64,000 nucleotides of DNA from an uncultured Collinsella sp. (GTDB taxonomy: Bacteria > Actinomycetota > Coriobacteriia > Coriobacteriales > Coriobacteriaceae). The position numbers and the translations under genes were made by a program. Below the pieces are notes generated by a model. The model worked only from the letters and a program-made list of their open reading frames with translations. It had not been told where the DNA came from and made no database searches. Below are positions 51,000 through 59,459 of this stretch, piece by piece; the first letter of the stretch is position 1, and the number at the start of each line of letters is the position of its first letter. The stretch is from contig CAKUGF010000005.1 in assembly GCA_934654585.1 (NCBI GenBank), positions 1 to 64,000 of the forward strand, given 5' to 3'.

Positions 51000-51854
51000 T
51001 TAGTTGGCGGGCTGGAAGAAGGCTACGGCTACGGCGCCGGGGCCGACGTGGGTACCGATGGTGGCGCCGATGGTGTGGACGGGAAGCTCGCCCTCGGTGT
51101 GACCGGCCCACAGTGCCGCGCTGTCCTCGATATACTTCTTGAGCACGGCATCCGAAAGGCCCGTGTAGCCGAGCGCCAGCGGCATGGAGAAGTCGACGCC
51201 ACCCGCCTTCTCGACCTTCTGGTTGAGCAAGTTGCGGCCGTTCTTGGAACCGCGCGCCTTACCCAGCTGCACGATCAGACCATCCTCGGCGGCCACGACC
51301 GGCTTCACGTTGAGGAGCATACCCACAGCGCCCGCCGCGGCAGACAGGCGGCCACCGCGCACCAGGTACTCCAGCGTTTCGAGCAGGCCGATGACCACAA
51401 CGCGGTCGCGCACGGCCTCAACAGCAGCCGCAATCTGCGCGGCGCTCTTGCCCTCGTCCACCAGACGCAAGGCATACTCGACCAGCACGCGCTCGCCCAA
51501 GGTCACGTTATTGCTGTCCACGACAAACACGTCGCCGCCCGGGGCCTCGGCAAGCGCGGTGCGCGCGCTCTGGTTGGTGCCCGAAAGCTTGGCGCCCACG
51601 GTAATAATCACGGCCTCATCGCCGGCCTCACGTGCCTCGGTGATGGCCTGCGAAAAGGCGTACGGGTTGACCTGACCGGTCTTGGGCAGCTCGTCGCGCT
51701 CGACCAGCATCTCGTAAAAGCGCTGGTGATCGATATCGACACCATCCATATACACATCGGTGCCAAAGGTAACGGACAGCGGGAGAACGAACAGCGACGG
51801 ATGCTCCACAGGCGACATATCGCTCGCGGAATCGGTAATAATGCGGACGGACAT
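51000..51854 (-). CDS. DegV family protein
   Basis: A 284-residue DegV fatty-acid-binding protein. It has RIITDSASDM at the N-terminus, LPLSVTFG near 25, RDELPKTGQVNPYAF, VIITVGAKLSGTNQSA near 82, the conserved VVDSNNVTLGER and LLNVKPVVAAEDG near 170. Family members present bound fatty acids to FakA for phosphorylation in lipid turnover. No fakA partner is nearby. GAAAGGATTC precedes the ATG. Divergence from neighbours is not seen; the MarR gene upstream is on the same strand. Confidence 0.9.
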   Translation of the reverse strand: MSVRIITDSASDMSPVEHPSLFVLPLSVTFGTDVYMDGVDIDHQRFYEMLVERDELPKTGQVNPYAFSQAITEAREAGDEAVIITVGAKLSGTNQSARTALAEAPGGDVFVVDSNNVTLGERVLVEYALRLVDEGKSAAQIAAAVEAVRDRVVVIGLLETLEYLVRGGRLSAAAGAVGMLLNVKPVVAAEDGLIVQLGKARGSKNGRNLLNQKVEKAGGVDFSMPLALGYTGLSDAVLKKYIEDSAALWAGHTEGELPVHTIGATIGTHVGPGAVAVAFFQPAN

Positions 51855-51985
51855 AGTGAATCCTTTCTTGCGCGTACGGCCTCAGGCCGCTCGGCGCGGG
51901 AATTTCGACAGCAAAGCCCTAACGCGACCTGCGCGCTCAAATGGGACTGTGCAATTGTTGGATGAAAGCAAGGGCCGGCGAGACG

Positions 51986-52435
51986 CTACATCTCGCGCAG
52001 GGTGTTGAGAATCGTGCGCAGCGACGCATACATCTGCTCGCGCTGCTCCACGCCCATGGCCTTACCGGTGGTATCGAGCACCTCGCGGATGATGCGGTCG
52101 GCCTCGTTCATGCTCTCGCCGCCCAGGGCGGTTAGGCGCACCGGGGCACGGTACTTGACGGCGGCATCGCCCGAATCGTCGACCTCGACGTAGCCACCCT
52201 CCTCCAAGTGAGCCAGCGTGCGCGAAACGGCCGCGCGGGTCACGCCGGCCATGCGGGCAAGGTCGGCACCGGTCAGGCCGTCCTTGCTGCGCTCCAGATA
52301 GTACAGGCACATAACGTCGGAGCCTTTGAGGCCAAGCCTTGCGCCCTCGGACGTCTTGATGCGCTGGATCTCCTTGTAGAGCCCGCTAATCAGTCCGACA
52401 AAATCCTCAAAACGTGTCTCGTCGTTCTGCTGCAT
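51986..52435 (-). CDS. MarR-family transcriptional regulator
   Basis: A 149-residue winged-helix regulator. The dimer helix is N-terminal; the DNA-reading part is LTGADLARMAGVTRAAVSRTLAHLEEGGYVEVDD near 53-85, with a wing at YRAPVRLTALG. It lies 131 bases upstream of degV on the same strand and might control it (inference). Effector unknown. Confidence 0.85.
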   Translation of the reverse strand: MQQNDETRFEDFVGLISGLYKEIQRIKTSEGARLGLKGSDVMCLYYLERSKDGLTGADLARMAGVTRAAVSRTLAHLEEGGYVEVDDSGDAAVKYRAPVRLTALGGESMNEADRIIREVLDTTGKAMGVEQREQMYASLRTILNTLREM

Positions 52436-52539
52436 GGGAGACGACCGCCTTTCGCTTGCATGATGCTAACGGGTAAACATCTTAGCCGCACCGGGCGGTC
52501 GCGCTACCCCAATATCCCATTTGTTAACCCCTTAACATA

Positions 52540-52580
52540 AAAACCACCACAAAGGGGACAGGCACCTTTGTGGTGGTTTT
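52540..52580 (+). repeat. Family C hairpin, copy 1
   Basis: AAAACCACCACAAAGG and CCTTTGTGGTGGTTTT form a perfect stem. The loop is GGACAGGCA. It lies in the gap between the MarR gene and the B3/B4 gene, on the strand opposite to both; it is thus an exception to the stop-codon rule. Confidence 0.9.
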
Positions 52581-52608
52581 GACCGGCGAACATGATCCGC
52601 AGGCGTCG

Positions 52609-53328
52609 CTACAGCTCCACACGGGGATTGTCGTGGGTCACAAGCGTCTTGACGACAACCGTTGCACCCAGATAGCGCTCAAGCAACTCAGCGAGACGAT
52701 CGATCGCAGCCTGGCAATCCCCCATCCGCACAGGCTCCACGCACTCAATCGCAAGGAATGCATCCGCAGAGTCATCGGACAGCGCCGTACGAACGCCATC
52801 GCGCCAGTTCCAGCAACGGCACACAGCACCCGCGTCATCAATGTAGGCAAGCTCGCCGGGGAGTGTCGGATCATCAGCCTCCTCGCCAAGCGGCAGGAAC
52901 GCGTCGCCGCCGTCAGTCACCGCCAGGCGCAGATTGCCCTCGATCACATGCAAATCTTCACCGCCCACGGGCAGCGCGTAGGTCAGCGACACTGTGTTGT
53001 AGATATCCACCGCGGGCGTGATGTGGCCCACCGGTTTGCCTTTGAGCACGCGCTTGAGCAGGTTCTCGATTGAGCAACGCGCGCCCTTTTTGGTTTTGAA
53101 CTGACGATACGCCTCGCGCCATGCCTTGACCGGCACATTTTCGCTGATGGTGTCGCTCGTCAGATGACGCTCCGCATCGATATTGGCACGATCGAGCAGC
53201 GCGGCAATGGCGTCCACATCCTCCCGGGGAATCTGAGCCGCGGACTTCATGCCCTTTACGACCACAACGCCGATAGCCGCCTGCGGAAACAGCTCCCAAA
53301 ACGAATCCTCGGCAATAAAACTCTTCAT
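52609..53328 (-). CDS. B3/B4 domain protein (phenylalanyl-tRNA synthetase beta-like)
   Basis: A 239-residue stand-alone B3/B4 domain protein. It shows VKAWREAYRQFKTKKGARCSIENLLKRV near 70-95, a PAVDIYNTVSLTYALPVGGEDL near 110, and the Asp-rich FLPLGEEADDPTLPGELAYIDDAG. These are the parts of PheT that edit mischarged tRNA; free-standing versions may deacylate misacylated tRNA or free amino-acid esters (not proven). ATG at 53328 with GGGAGAGC. The acidic C-terminus is ordinary. Confidence 0.85.
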   Translation of the reverse strand: MKSFIAEDSFWELFPQAAIGVVVVKGMKSAAQIPREDVDAIAALLDRANIDAERHLTSDTISENVPVKAWREAYRQFKTKKGARCSIENLLKRVLKGKPVGHITPAVDIYNTVSLTYALPVGGEDLHVIEGNLRLAVTDGGDAFLPLGEEADDPTLPGELAYIDDAGAVCRCWNWRDGVRTALSDDSADAFLAIECVEPVRMGDCQAAIDRLAELLERYLGATVVVKTLVTHDNPRVEL

Positions 53329-53371
53329 GTGCTCTCCCTTCACAGCGTGCGCCCGAGCCCGGGCACCTAAA

Positions 53372-53431
53372 CAAAAAGCGCCCTTACGACGGCCACCTTC
53401 AAAGTCCTACGGTGCCGCCACAAGAGCGCTT
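53372..53431 (-). terminator. Terminator downstream of pckA
   Basis: On the minus strand AGCGCTCTT and AAGGGCGCT pair across a 36-base structured loop and are followed by TTTTTG. It lies after the family C hairpin, upstream of the B3/B4 gene, and could also act as a leader attenuator of that gene. Confidence 0.6.
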
Positions 53432-53500
53432 ACGCTGCCCCCATCCGGAGAAGGGGGCGATATGTCAGGCGTATTGTAACCCGAGTCATCCCCGCGAGCG

Positions 53501-53539
53501 AAACCACCACAAAGGTGCCTGTCCCCTTTGTGGTGGTTT
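53501..53539 (-). repeat. Family C hairpin, copy 2, on the pckA stop codon
   Basis: On the minus strand AAACCACCACAAAGG-GGACAGGCA-CCTTTGTGGTGGTTT. The first two bases are part of the pckA stop TAA (53538-53540). It is the inverted twin of 52540. Confidence 0.92.
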
Positions 53540-55208
53540 ACAGGCGGATTCCCAGCAGGCCGCGGCCACGATGACGGGCCTCGACGGGCACTTGGGCGTG
53601 CGGGCCGGCAGCCTTTACGGACTCGGGCAGGTGCGAATACTTCTTCTCGAAGTTCTCCTCGAACATCACAGCCAGGTTGTGCGCGGCCTCGTCGTAGCGC
53701 GCGGTGCTCTGCCAGTACTGGCGCGGCACCAAGATGCCGTCGGGCACGCCGTGGCACGTGGTGGGAATGTCGACGTTAAAGATATCGTCGTGCACGAACT
53801 CGCTGTCCTCGATAGTGCCGTCGAGGGCGCGCGCGACCAGGGAGCGCGTGTAGGCCAGCTCGATGCGATGACCCACGCCGTAGCCGCCGCCGATCCAGCC
53901 GGTGTTGACCAGGTACACGCGCGTACGCCCGTCGGCAATGCGCTCGCCGAGCATCTTGGCGTAGACCATGGGGTCGAGCGGCATAAACGGCTCGCCGAAC
54001 AGCGAGGAGAACGTGGGCGTGGGCTCGGTGACGCCGACCTCGGTGCCGGGGATCTTGGCCGTAAAGCCCGTCACAAAGTGATACATGGCGGCGTCGGCCG
54101 TCAGGCGCGAGATGGGCGGCAGCACGCCAAAGGCATCGCAGGTCAGGAACAGCACGACACTCGGGGTGGTGCCCATGCCCTTGGTCCACGCGTTGGGGAT
54201 ATGCTCCACCGGGTAGGCCACGCGCGTGTTGTGCGTGATCGAAATGTCATCGTAATTGGGCTTGCGGTTCTCGTCGAGCACCACGTTTTCGCAGATGGCG
54301 CCAAAGCGGACGGCGTTGAAGATCTCGGGCTCGTGGAACGCGTCCAGGCCCTCGCACTTGGCGTAGCAGCCGCCCTCGATGTTGAAGATGCCCATGTCGG
54401 ACCAACCGTGCTCGTCGTCGCCGATCAGCAGGCGCGTGGGGTTGGCCGAAAGCGTGGTCTTGCCGGTGCCGGACAGGCCAAAGAACACGGCGGTCTCGTG
54501 CGTGACGGGGTCCATACTGGCCGAGCAATGCATGGGCAACACGTCGTCCTCGACGGGCAGCAGGTAGTTCATAACGCTGAAGATGGACTTTTTGATCTCG
54601 CCGGAGTAGCCGGTGCCCGCGACCAGGATCACACGCTCTTGGAAGTTGATGACCACAGCAGCACTGGAGTTAAGACCCTTGATCGCAGGGTCGCACTGAT
54701 AGCCGGGCGCGGCAAGCACACAGAAGTCCGGCTCGCCGGTTCGCGCGATTTCGCGGGCGAGCGGGCGAGCAAGCATCTGCTTAATGAAGAGTGCCTGGCT
54801 GGCACGCTCGCAGGCGACGAGCAGGCGGCGCGTGTGGTTACGGTCGGCACCGGCCATACCGCGGGTAACGAACACATCGCGCTCATTGAGGTAGTCGACG
54901 ATACCGGACTTGATGGCCTCGTAGCTCTCGACAGATAGCGGGCGGTTGACGGCGCCCCAGGCGATCTTGTCGTGCACGTCGGCCGTGTCGACGATAAAGC
55001 GGTCGTTGGGCGAGCGGCCGGTGCGCTCCCCCGTCTCGATCACCAGCGCGCCGTTAGAGGCCATACGGCCCTCTTCGCGGCGGATGGCATACTCAACGAG
55101 CTCGGCCACTGGCAGGTCAACCAGCAGGCGAGGCTGGTTCTCGGCGGGGTCTTCGACGAGCGTTAGGCCAAAGTTGGACAGTACTTCTGCAGGGGTAACA
55201 CCAGGCAT
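53538..55208 (-). CDS. pckA: Phosphoenolpyruvate carboxykinase (ATP)
   Basis: A 556-residue ATP-type PEPCK interconverting oxaloacetate and PEP. It has GERTGRSPNDRFIVD near 58, the kinase-1a P-loop FFGLSGTGKTTLSA near 260, DDEHGW (kinase 2), NTRVAYPVEHIPN near 345 and the adenine loop GWIGGGYGVGHRI near 470. It probably links glycolysis to a C4 fermentation branch in anaerobes. GGAGGCC precedes the ATG. The stop codon is built into a family C hairpin. Confidence 0.96.
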   Translation of the reverse strand: MPGVTPAEVLSNFGLTLVEDPAENQPRLLVDLPVAELVEYAIRREEGRMASNGALVIETGERTGRSPNDRFIVDTADVHDKIAWGAVNRPLSVESYEAIKSGIVDYLNERDVFVTRGMAGADRNHTRRLLVACERASQALFIKQMLARPLAREIARTGEPDFCVLAAPGYQCDPAIKGLNSSAAVVINFQERVILVAGTGYSGEIKKSIFSVMNYLLPVEDDVLPMHCSASMDPVTHETAVFFGLSGTGKTTLSANPTRLLIGDDEHGWSDMGIFNIEGGCYAKCEGLDAFHEPEIFNAVRFGAICENVVLDENRKPNYDDISITHNTRVAYPVEHIPNAWTKGMGTTPSVVLFLTCDAFGVLPPISRLTADAAMYHFVTGFTAKIPGTEVGVTEPTPTFSSLFGEPFMPLDPMVYAKMLGERIADGRTRVYLVNTGWIGGGYGVGHRIELAYTRSLVARALDGTIEDSEFVHDDIFNVDIPTTCHGVPDGILVPRQYWQSTARYDEAAHNLAVMFEENFEKKYSHLPESVKAAGPHAQVPVEARHRGRGLLGIRL

Positions 55209-55341
55209 GGGGCCTCCTTTAAAAGCGCGTCACGAGGGCGCGCGCTTTACTCACGTAAAGCCCGTTGTACCCGATATGCAAAAACGTTTTTGCGGCAACG
55301 GCAGAGCATCCCGCCCAACGGTCAAAATTCGCAGGTAAGCG

Positions 55342-55391
55342 GACTAGTCGTTGGGGACGTTCTTAAATGACTAGTCGTTGGGGACACTCTT
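55342..55391 (+). repeat. Family D hairpin, copy 3
   Basis: GACTAGTCGTT-GGGGACGTTCTTA-AATGACTAGTC, then GTTGGGGACACTCTT. It lies upstream of pckA, opposite in strand. Confidence 0.82.
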
Positions 55392-55480
55392 GGAGCGATC
55401 AGCCGCAAAGGAGTGTCCCAAAGTGCCGGCACCTGGGGACGTTCCTAAAGTGCCGGCACAATAGGAACGTCCCCAGGTGA
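55392..55480. repeat. Compound palindromes with GGGGACGTTCC core (family F)
   Basis: AGTGCCGGCAC-CTGGGGACGTTCCTAA-AGTGCCGGCAC (55422-55459) is a stem of two identical palindromes. It overlaps a second hairpin CCTGGGGACGTTCCTA / TAGGAACGTCCCCAGG (55432-55477). GGAGTGTCCC (55411-55420) pairs with GGGACACTC of the D copy just before. Confidence 0.75.
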
Positions 55481-55522
55481 CGGGTTGGGCTGTTTTTGAT
55501 GACTGCCCGAGGGGGCCGTGGT

Positions 55523-55742
55523 CAAAAAACGGCAAATATGAGTACTGTTGCCATTATGGTTACATTTATTTTGCTTAAAAAAGAGGCTCCTGATGAGATT
55601 CATTCGCATCAGGAGCCTCTGTTACTGAACATTTGGGGAGATACAGCAGTTCTTATGCTCGAACGGAGCGTCAAATGACCTGTAATTAGATCGAAATCGC
55701 TGCTACTAAAATAGTAACAGTACTCATATTTGCCATTTTTTG
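55523..55742. mobile_element. MITE-like element, 220 bp, with 27-bp terminal inverted repeats
   Basis: Ends: 55523-55549 and 55716-55742 are inverted repeats with one mismatch in 27 (CAAAAAAYGGCAAATATGAG, then TACTGTT). Inside lies a 14-bp hairpin, AGAGGCTCCTGATG / CATCAGGAGCCTCT (55580-55620 region). It is AT-richer than its surroundings, with no transposase. No target duplication is clear. It could be mobilised by a transposase elsewhere, or be a long structured RNA. Confidence 0.65.
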
Positions 55743-55803
55743 CCCACGGCCATATACAGACGCCCTGTCGAGCAGCGCAAAACGGCTTCAATGATCAAAA
55801 TCA

Positions 55804-55854
55804 GAAGACTATCCCCGACGACTAGTCGTTTAAGAACGCCCCCAATGACTAGTC
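55804..55854 (-). repeat. Family D hairpin, copy 4, after the lactate permease gene
   Basis: On the minus strand GACTAGTCATTGGGGGCGTT, CTTAAACGACTAGTC, then GTCGGGGATAGTCTTC. It has drifted cores (GGGGGC, GGGGAT). It begins four bases after the stop at 55859, on the coding strand. Confidence 0.8.
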
Positions 55855-55858
55855 ATGG

Positions 55859-57430
55859 CTACAGCGGCAGGTTTTGGCCGAGCATGGCGATGGCGCTCAT
55901 GAGGACCAGCATGCCGGCAGCGTAGGGCAGGACGGCGCCCAGGAGCTCGGCGTCCTTGCCGCGCACGTGCACGGCAGCCAGGCCGATCGCGAGCGTCTGC
56001 GGCGAGATCATCTTGCCGGCAGCAACGCCAAGCGCATTCAACGCGACCATCCAGTAGTCGCTCACGCCCAGCGCCGTGGCGGCCTGGCTCTGAATGGGAC
56101 CAAACAGCATGCCCGAGGACGTGCCCGAACCGGTCACGAACGCACCGACCGCACCAATCCACGGAGCCAGAATCGGATACAGACCGCCAGCCACCGCAAT
56201 ACAAAATGCACTGATTGAGGAGATCATGCCCGCATAGCCCATCACCTTGGCGCAACCCAGCACCGAAAGCATGGTGATCACCGTCGGCATCATCTGCTTG
56301 AAGGTCGCGGCCAGCACCTCGCCCATCAGGCGCGGCGAAGCACCCTGAATCGCGCCGCCGACAAACGCCGCCAGGAAAATCCAGACACCCGGCGTGTTGA
56401 TCCAAGAAAACGTAAGCGTACCGGGGTTCTCGCCGCAATACACCTGCACGTGGCTCGCAAACGGCGCGAGTGCGGCGTGCACGGCGGGCACCAGGTTGGA
56501 GGTACCCAGCAGCAGCACAAAGATCAGGATGAAGCACGACCAGGCCGAAAGCGCCGACTTAACGGTAAGTTGCTCGCCGGCATCGATATTCATGTGAAAG
56601 CGCGCATCCAGGTGGCCGGACTTCTCGGCGCGCATGGCAAGCGCGGCGGTCAGCGCGAGCGACACGATGGAGCCCACGACCACAGCAAGCTCGGGGCCCA
56701 CAAACATGGCGACGACCAAGGCCGCGCCGACAAACGACACGCCAGAGAGCAGCGCGATACCGGCAACGCCGCGCAGGCGCTCGCCCACGCTCGCAACGTT
56801 GCCCTGATCATCGGCAACACGGCCCGCGACCAGCGCAATAAGCAGTGGCATGACCACAAAGAAGGGCGCGAGCTGCACCAGCTGAACGGTCGCCAGATGC
56901 AGAGAATCCAGGCCCACCAGGTCGGCAACGGACACCGTGGGAATGCCGATGGAGCCGTAGGGCGTGGGCACGCCGTTGGCAAGCAGGCAAATAAGCACGG
57001 CAGGCACAGCCTCAAAGCCCAGGCCCGCAAGCATGCCGGCGGGGATGGCAACGGCGGTACCAAAACCGGCCATGCCCTCCATAAAGCCGCCGAAGCACCA
57101 GGCCACGAGCAGCGCCAGCAGACGACGGTCGCTGCTGATGGAGGTAATCATGCTGCCGATCACATCCATGGCACCCGTGCGCACGCACAGGTTATACGTA
57201 AATACCGCGGCGATAATCACCAGCACGATGGGCCACAGCGCCATCAAAAAGCCCTCGAGCGAGGCGGTCGCGATCTGCGCCACCGGCAGATGCCACCACG
57301 CAAAGGCGAGCACGCACGAAAGGGCAAACGAGCCGATGGCGGCTTTCCAGGCCGGCCATTTAAAGCACAGCAGCATCACGACGAGCCAAATGATCGGCAC
57401 AAGGGCCAGCAAAAACGCGGCGACATCCAT
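55859..57430 (-). CDS. L-lactate permease (LctP family)
   Basis: A 523-residue LctP/GlcD-type transporter with about 13 membrane helices. It has PIVLVIIAAVFTYNLC near 70, CFGGFMEGMAGFGTAVAIPAGML near 115 (family EGxAGFG), NGVPTPYGSIGIPT near 155, and VTGSGTSSGMLFGPIQ near 425. It exchanges lactate or glycolate with protons. ATG at 57430 with AAGGAG. Lactate use or export fits a fermenting gut anaerobe. Confidence 0.93.
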   Translation of the reverse strand: MDVAAFLLALVPIIWLVVMLLCFKWPAWKAAIGSFALSCVLAFAWWHLPVAQIATASLEGFLMALWPIVLVIIAAVFTYNLCVRTGAMDVIGSMITSISSDRRLLALLVAWCFGGFMEGMAGFGTAVAIPAGMLAGLGFEAVPAVLICLLANGVPTPYGSIGIPTVSVADLVGLDSLHLATVQLVQLAPFFVVMPLLIALVAGRVADDQGNVASVGERLRGVAGIALLSGVSFVGAALVVAMFVGPELAVVVGSIVSLALTAALAMRAEKSGHLDARFHMNIDAGEQLTVKSALSAWSCFILIFVLLLGTSNLVPAVHAALAPFASHVQVYCGENPGTLTFSWINTPGVWIFLAAFVGGAIQGASPRLMGEVLAATFKQMMPTVITMLSVLGCAKVMGYAGMISSISAFCIAVAGGLYPILAPWIGAVGAFVTGSGTSSGMLFGPIQSQAATALGVSDYWMVALNALGVAAGKMISPQTLAIGLAAVHVRGKDAELLGAVLPYAAGMLVLMSAIAMLGQNLPL

Positions 57431-57608
57431 GGGTAAAAACTCCTTGGTACCGCGCAAGCGGCATCGGGGGGTCACAAAACCTCAACAGAATACCGCACGC
57501 TTACCGACAAATTGATGCCGCCCGCCGAATTTATTGAACAACCCGTTCAAAAACACGAATTGACACCTCCGCGGCTATACTAGAGCGCAGCAATAGAAAG
57601 GAACCGCC

Positions 57609-59189
57609 TTGAGTATCACGCCCCTCGATAGCATCCGCCGCGCCATCGCCCGCCGCAACGGCGTCGCCGACCCCACCGTGCTGAGCGACGGGGCCCACGG
57701 CCAAGGAGGACGCATCGAGAACGGCTTATTCCCCGCCTCACACACGGCCGAGGAGCTCGCCCGCATCCAGGAGCTGAGCCAGCGCAATGCCGGCGGCCCC
57801 GACAGCAGCCAGACCGCGCGTCGCCGCAAGCAAGACAGTGACCGCCAGCCCGGCCCTATCCACCGCATGGTCAACGCCTGGTGGAACCGCCTGCTCGGAG
57901 CCGTCTACGGCGGCGGGTTTTCCACGCAGGAAGCCGAATACGAGGAGCACGCCACCCGCCGCGACTACCTGTGGAACACCCTGGGCACCGCCGTATGGGG
58001 CCTGGCGTTTCCCCTACTCACCATCGTGTCCACGCAGCTCGTGGGCGCCGAGGAAGCCGGCAAGTTCTCGATGGCCTTCGTCACCGGCACGCTCATCATG
58101 ATCGCGTGCAACTACGGCGTGCGCAATTTCCAAGTCTCGGACATCGACGAAAAGACCAGCTTCGCCTCCTACCAGCTCAACCGCTGGCTTTGCGGAGCGC
58201 TCGCGCTGGCGTGCGGCCTGGCGTACAGCAGCGCCCGCGGCTACGATGCGCAGATGGCAACGATCGGCCTGGGCGTCTACCTCTATAAGGTGATCGACGG
58301 CATCGCCGACGTGTACGAGGGCCGCCTGCAACAGGCCGACAAGCTCTACTTGGCCGGCATGAGCCAAACGCTGCGCTCCGCCGGCGTCCTCGCGGTCTTT
58401 ACCGTGGCGCTGTTCCTCACACGCAGCATGCCCATCGCCGCCATGGCCATGGGTATCACGGCCATCGCCTCGCTCGTGCTGGTCACCGCGCCGCTCGCCC
58501 TGCTCGAAACCGAAAAATCGCGCCGCGTGAGCCTGCGCGAGGTCGGCCGCCTGTTTGTCCAGTGCGCCCCGCTCTTTGGCGCGCTGTTCCTGTTCAACCT
58601 GATCGAGAGCATGCCCAAGTTTGTGATGGAAGGCACACTGGCCTACAAATACCAACTGTACTTTAATGCACTGTTCTTTCCGGCGCAGGCTATTTTGCTG
58701 AGCATTGGATTTATCTATAAACCGCAGCTCCTGCGCCTGTCGAGCATCTGGGCAAACCCGCGCAAGCGTCGCCGCTTTGACTTGATTATTGTTGCCGTCA
58801 TGGCGCTCGTCGTCGTCATTACCGGCCTGTGCGCCGCATTTATGGCGGGCCCCGGCATCCCCATTATGAACGCCATGTACGGCCTCAACTTTGAGCGCTA
58901 CCGCATGCTGGCGCTGCTGATGGTCGTCGCCGGCGGCGTCACCGCGGCCATCGACTTTATCTACGCCATCATCACGGTACTGCGCCACGCCGGCGACGTC
59001 ACCAAGATCTACCTGATCTGCTTTGCCGTGAGCGTGGTTCTGCCGGTGATACTAATCAATCTATTCGGCCTGACGGGCGCTGTGGTGAGCTACCTGGCGG
59101 TCATGGCCCTGCTCCTGGTGCTGCTGATTATCGAATACGCCCACATCCGCCAACGCATCGAACGCGACCGCAACCCGTACGGGGCCTAA
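57609..59189 (+). CDS. Polysaccharide flippase-like membrane protein (MOP superfamily)
   Basis: A 526-residue protein from a TTG start at 57609 (AAAGGAA seven bases before; no ATG in frame nearby). A hydrophilic N-terminal ~115 residues precedes about 12 membrane helices starting at YLWNTLGTAVWGLAFPLLTIVSTQLVG. It has AGKFSMAFVTG, QLNRWLCGAL and DGIADVYEGRLQQ near 230. The shape is like Wzx/oligosaccharide flippases. It likely exports lipid-linked glycans. The long N-terminal extension is unusual. Confidence 0.78.
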   Translation: MSITPLDSIRRAIARRNGVADPTVLSDGAHGQGGRIENGLFPASHTAEELARIQELSQRNAGGPDSSQTARRRKQDSDRQPGPIHRMVNAWWNRLLGAVYGGGFSTQEAEYEEHATRRDYLWNTLGTAVWGLAFPLLTIVSTQLVGAEEAGKFSMAFVTGTLIMIACNYGVRNFQVSDIDEKTSFASYQLNRWLCGALALACGLAYSSARGYDAQMATIGLGVYLYKVIDGIADVYEGRLQQADKLYLAGMSQTLRSAGVLAVFTVALFLTRSMPIAAMAMGITAIASLVLVTAPLALLETEKSRRVSLREVGRLFVQCAPLFGALFLFNLIESMPKFVMEGTLAYKYQLYFNALFFPAQAILLSIGFIYKPQLLRLSSIWANPRKRRRFDLIIVAVMALVVVITGLCAAFMAGPGIPIMNAMYGLNFERYRMLALLMVVAGGVTAAIDFIYAIITVLRHAGDVTKIYLICFAVSVVLPVILINLFGLTGAVVSYLAVMALLLVLLIIEYAHIRQRIERDRNPYGA

Positions 59190-59209
59190 CGCCCACCTTG
59201 GTGCATTGA

Positions 59210-59246
59210 GGGCAGCTAATTTGGGACGGGGCTATTTTGACTACCC
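59210..59246 (+). repeat. GGGACGGGG hairpin remnant after the flippase gene
   Basis: GGGCAGCTAATTT-GGGACGGGGC-TATTTTGACTACCC pairs only partly. The right half equals that at 46122-46144. It begins 20 bases after the flippase stop on the same strand. Confidence 0.55.
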
Positions 59247-59459
59247 TTGGTGCCATGGGGTCAGGTTACTTTGCACCAAAGAAAAGAAACGTCGATGTTT
59301 TGGCACCGACAGCGAGCAGTCTCGAAGTGCCCCAGGTTGGCGCGAAAGAGGAGCGACGCGTACTTCTGCACGCGAGCGACGGTTTGAGCGGCAAGATGGG
59401 GTGCTTCGGGGCTGCGAAGCGTCAAGGTGACCGCCGTTCGGCAGAACGGCGGAACTGGA

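Noticed and set aside
52540..53539. Composite transposon bounded by the two inverted family C hairpins around the B3/B4 gene
   Set aside because: Each hairpin is complete by itself and similar hairpins occur singly; there is no transposase and no target duplication.
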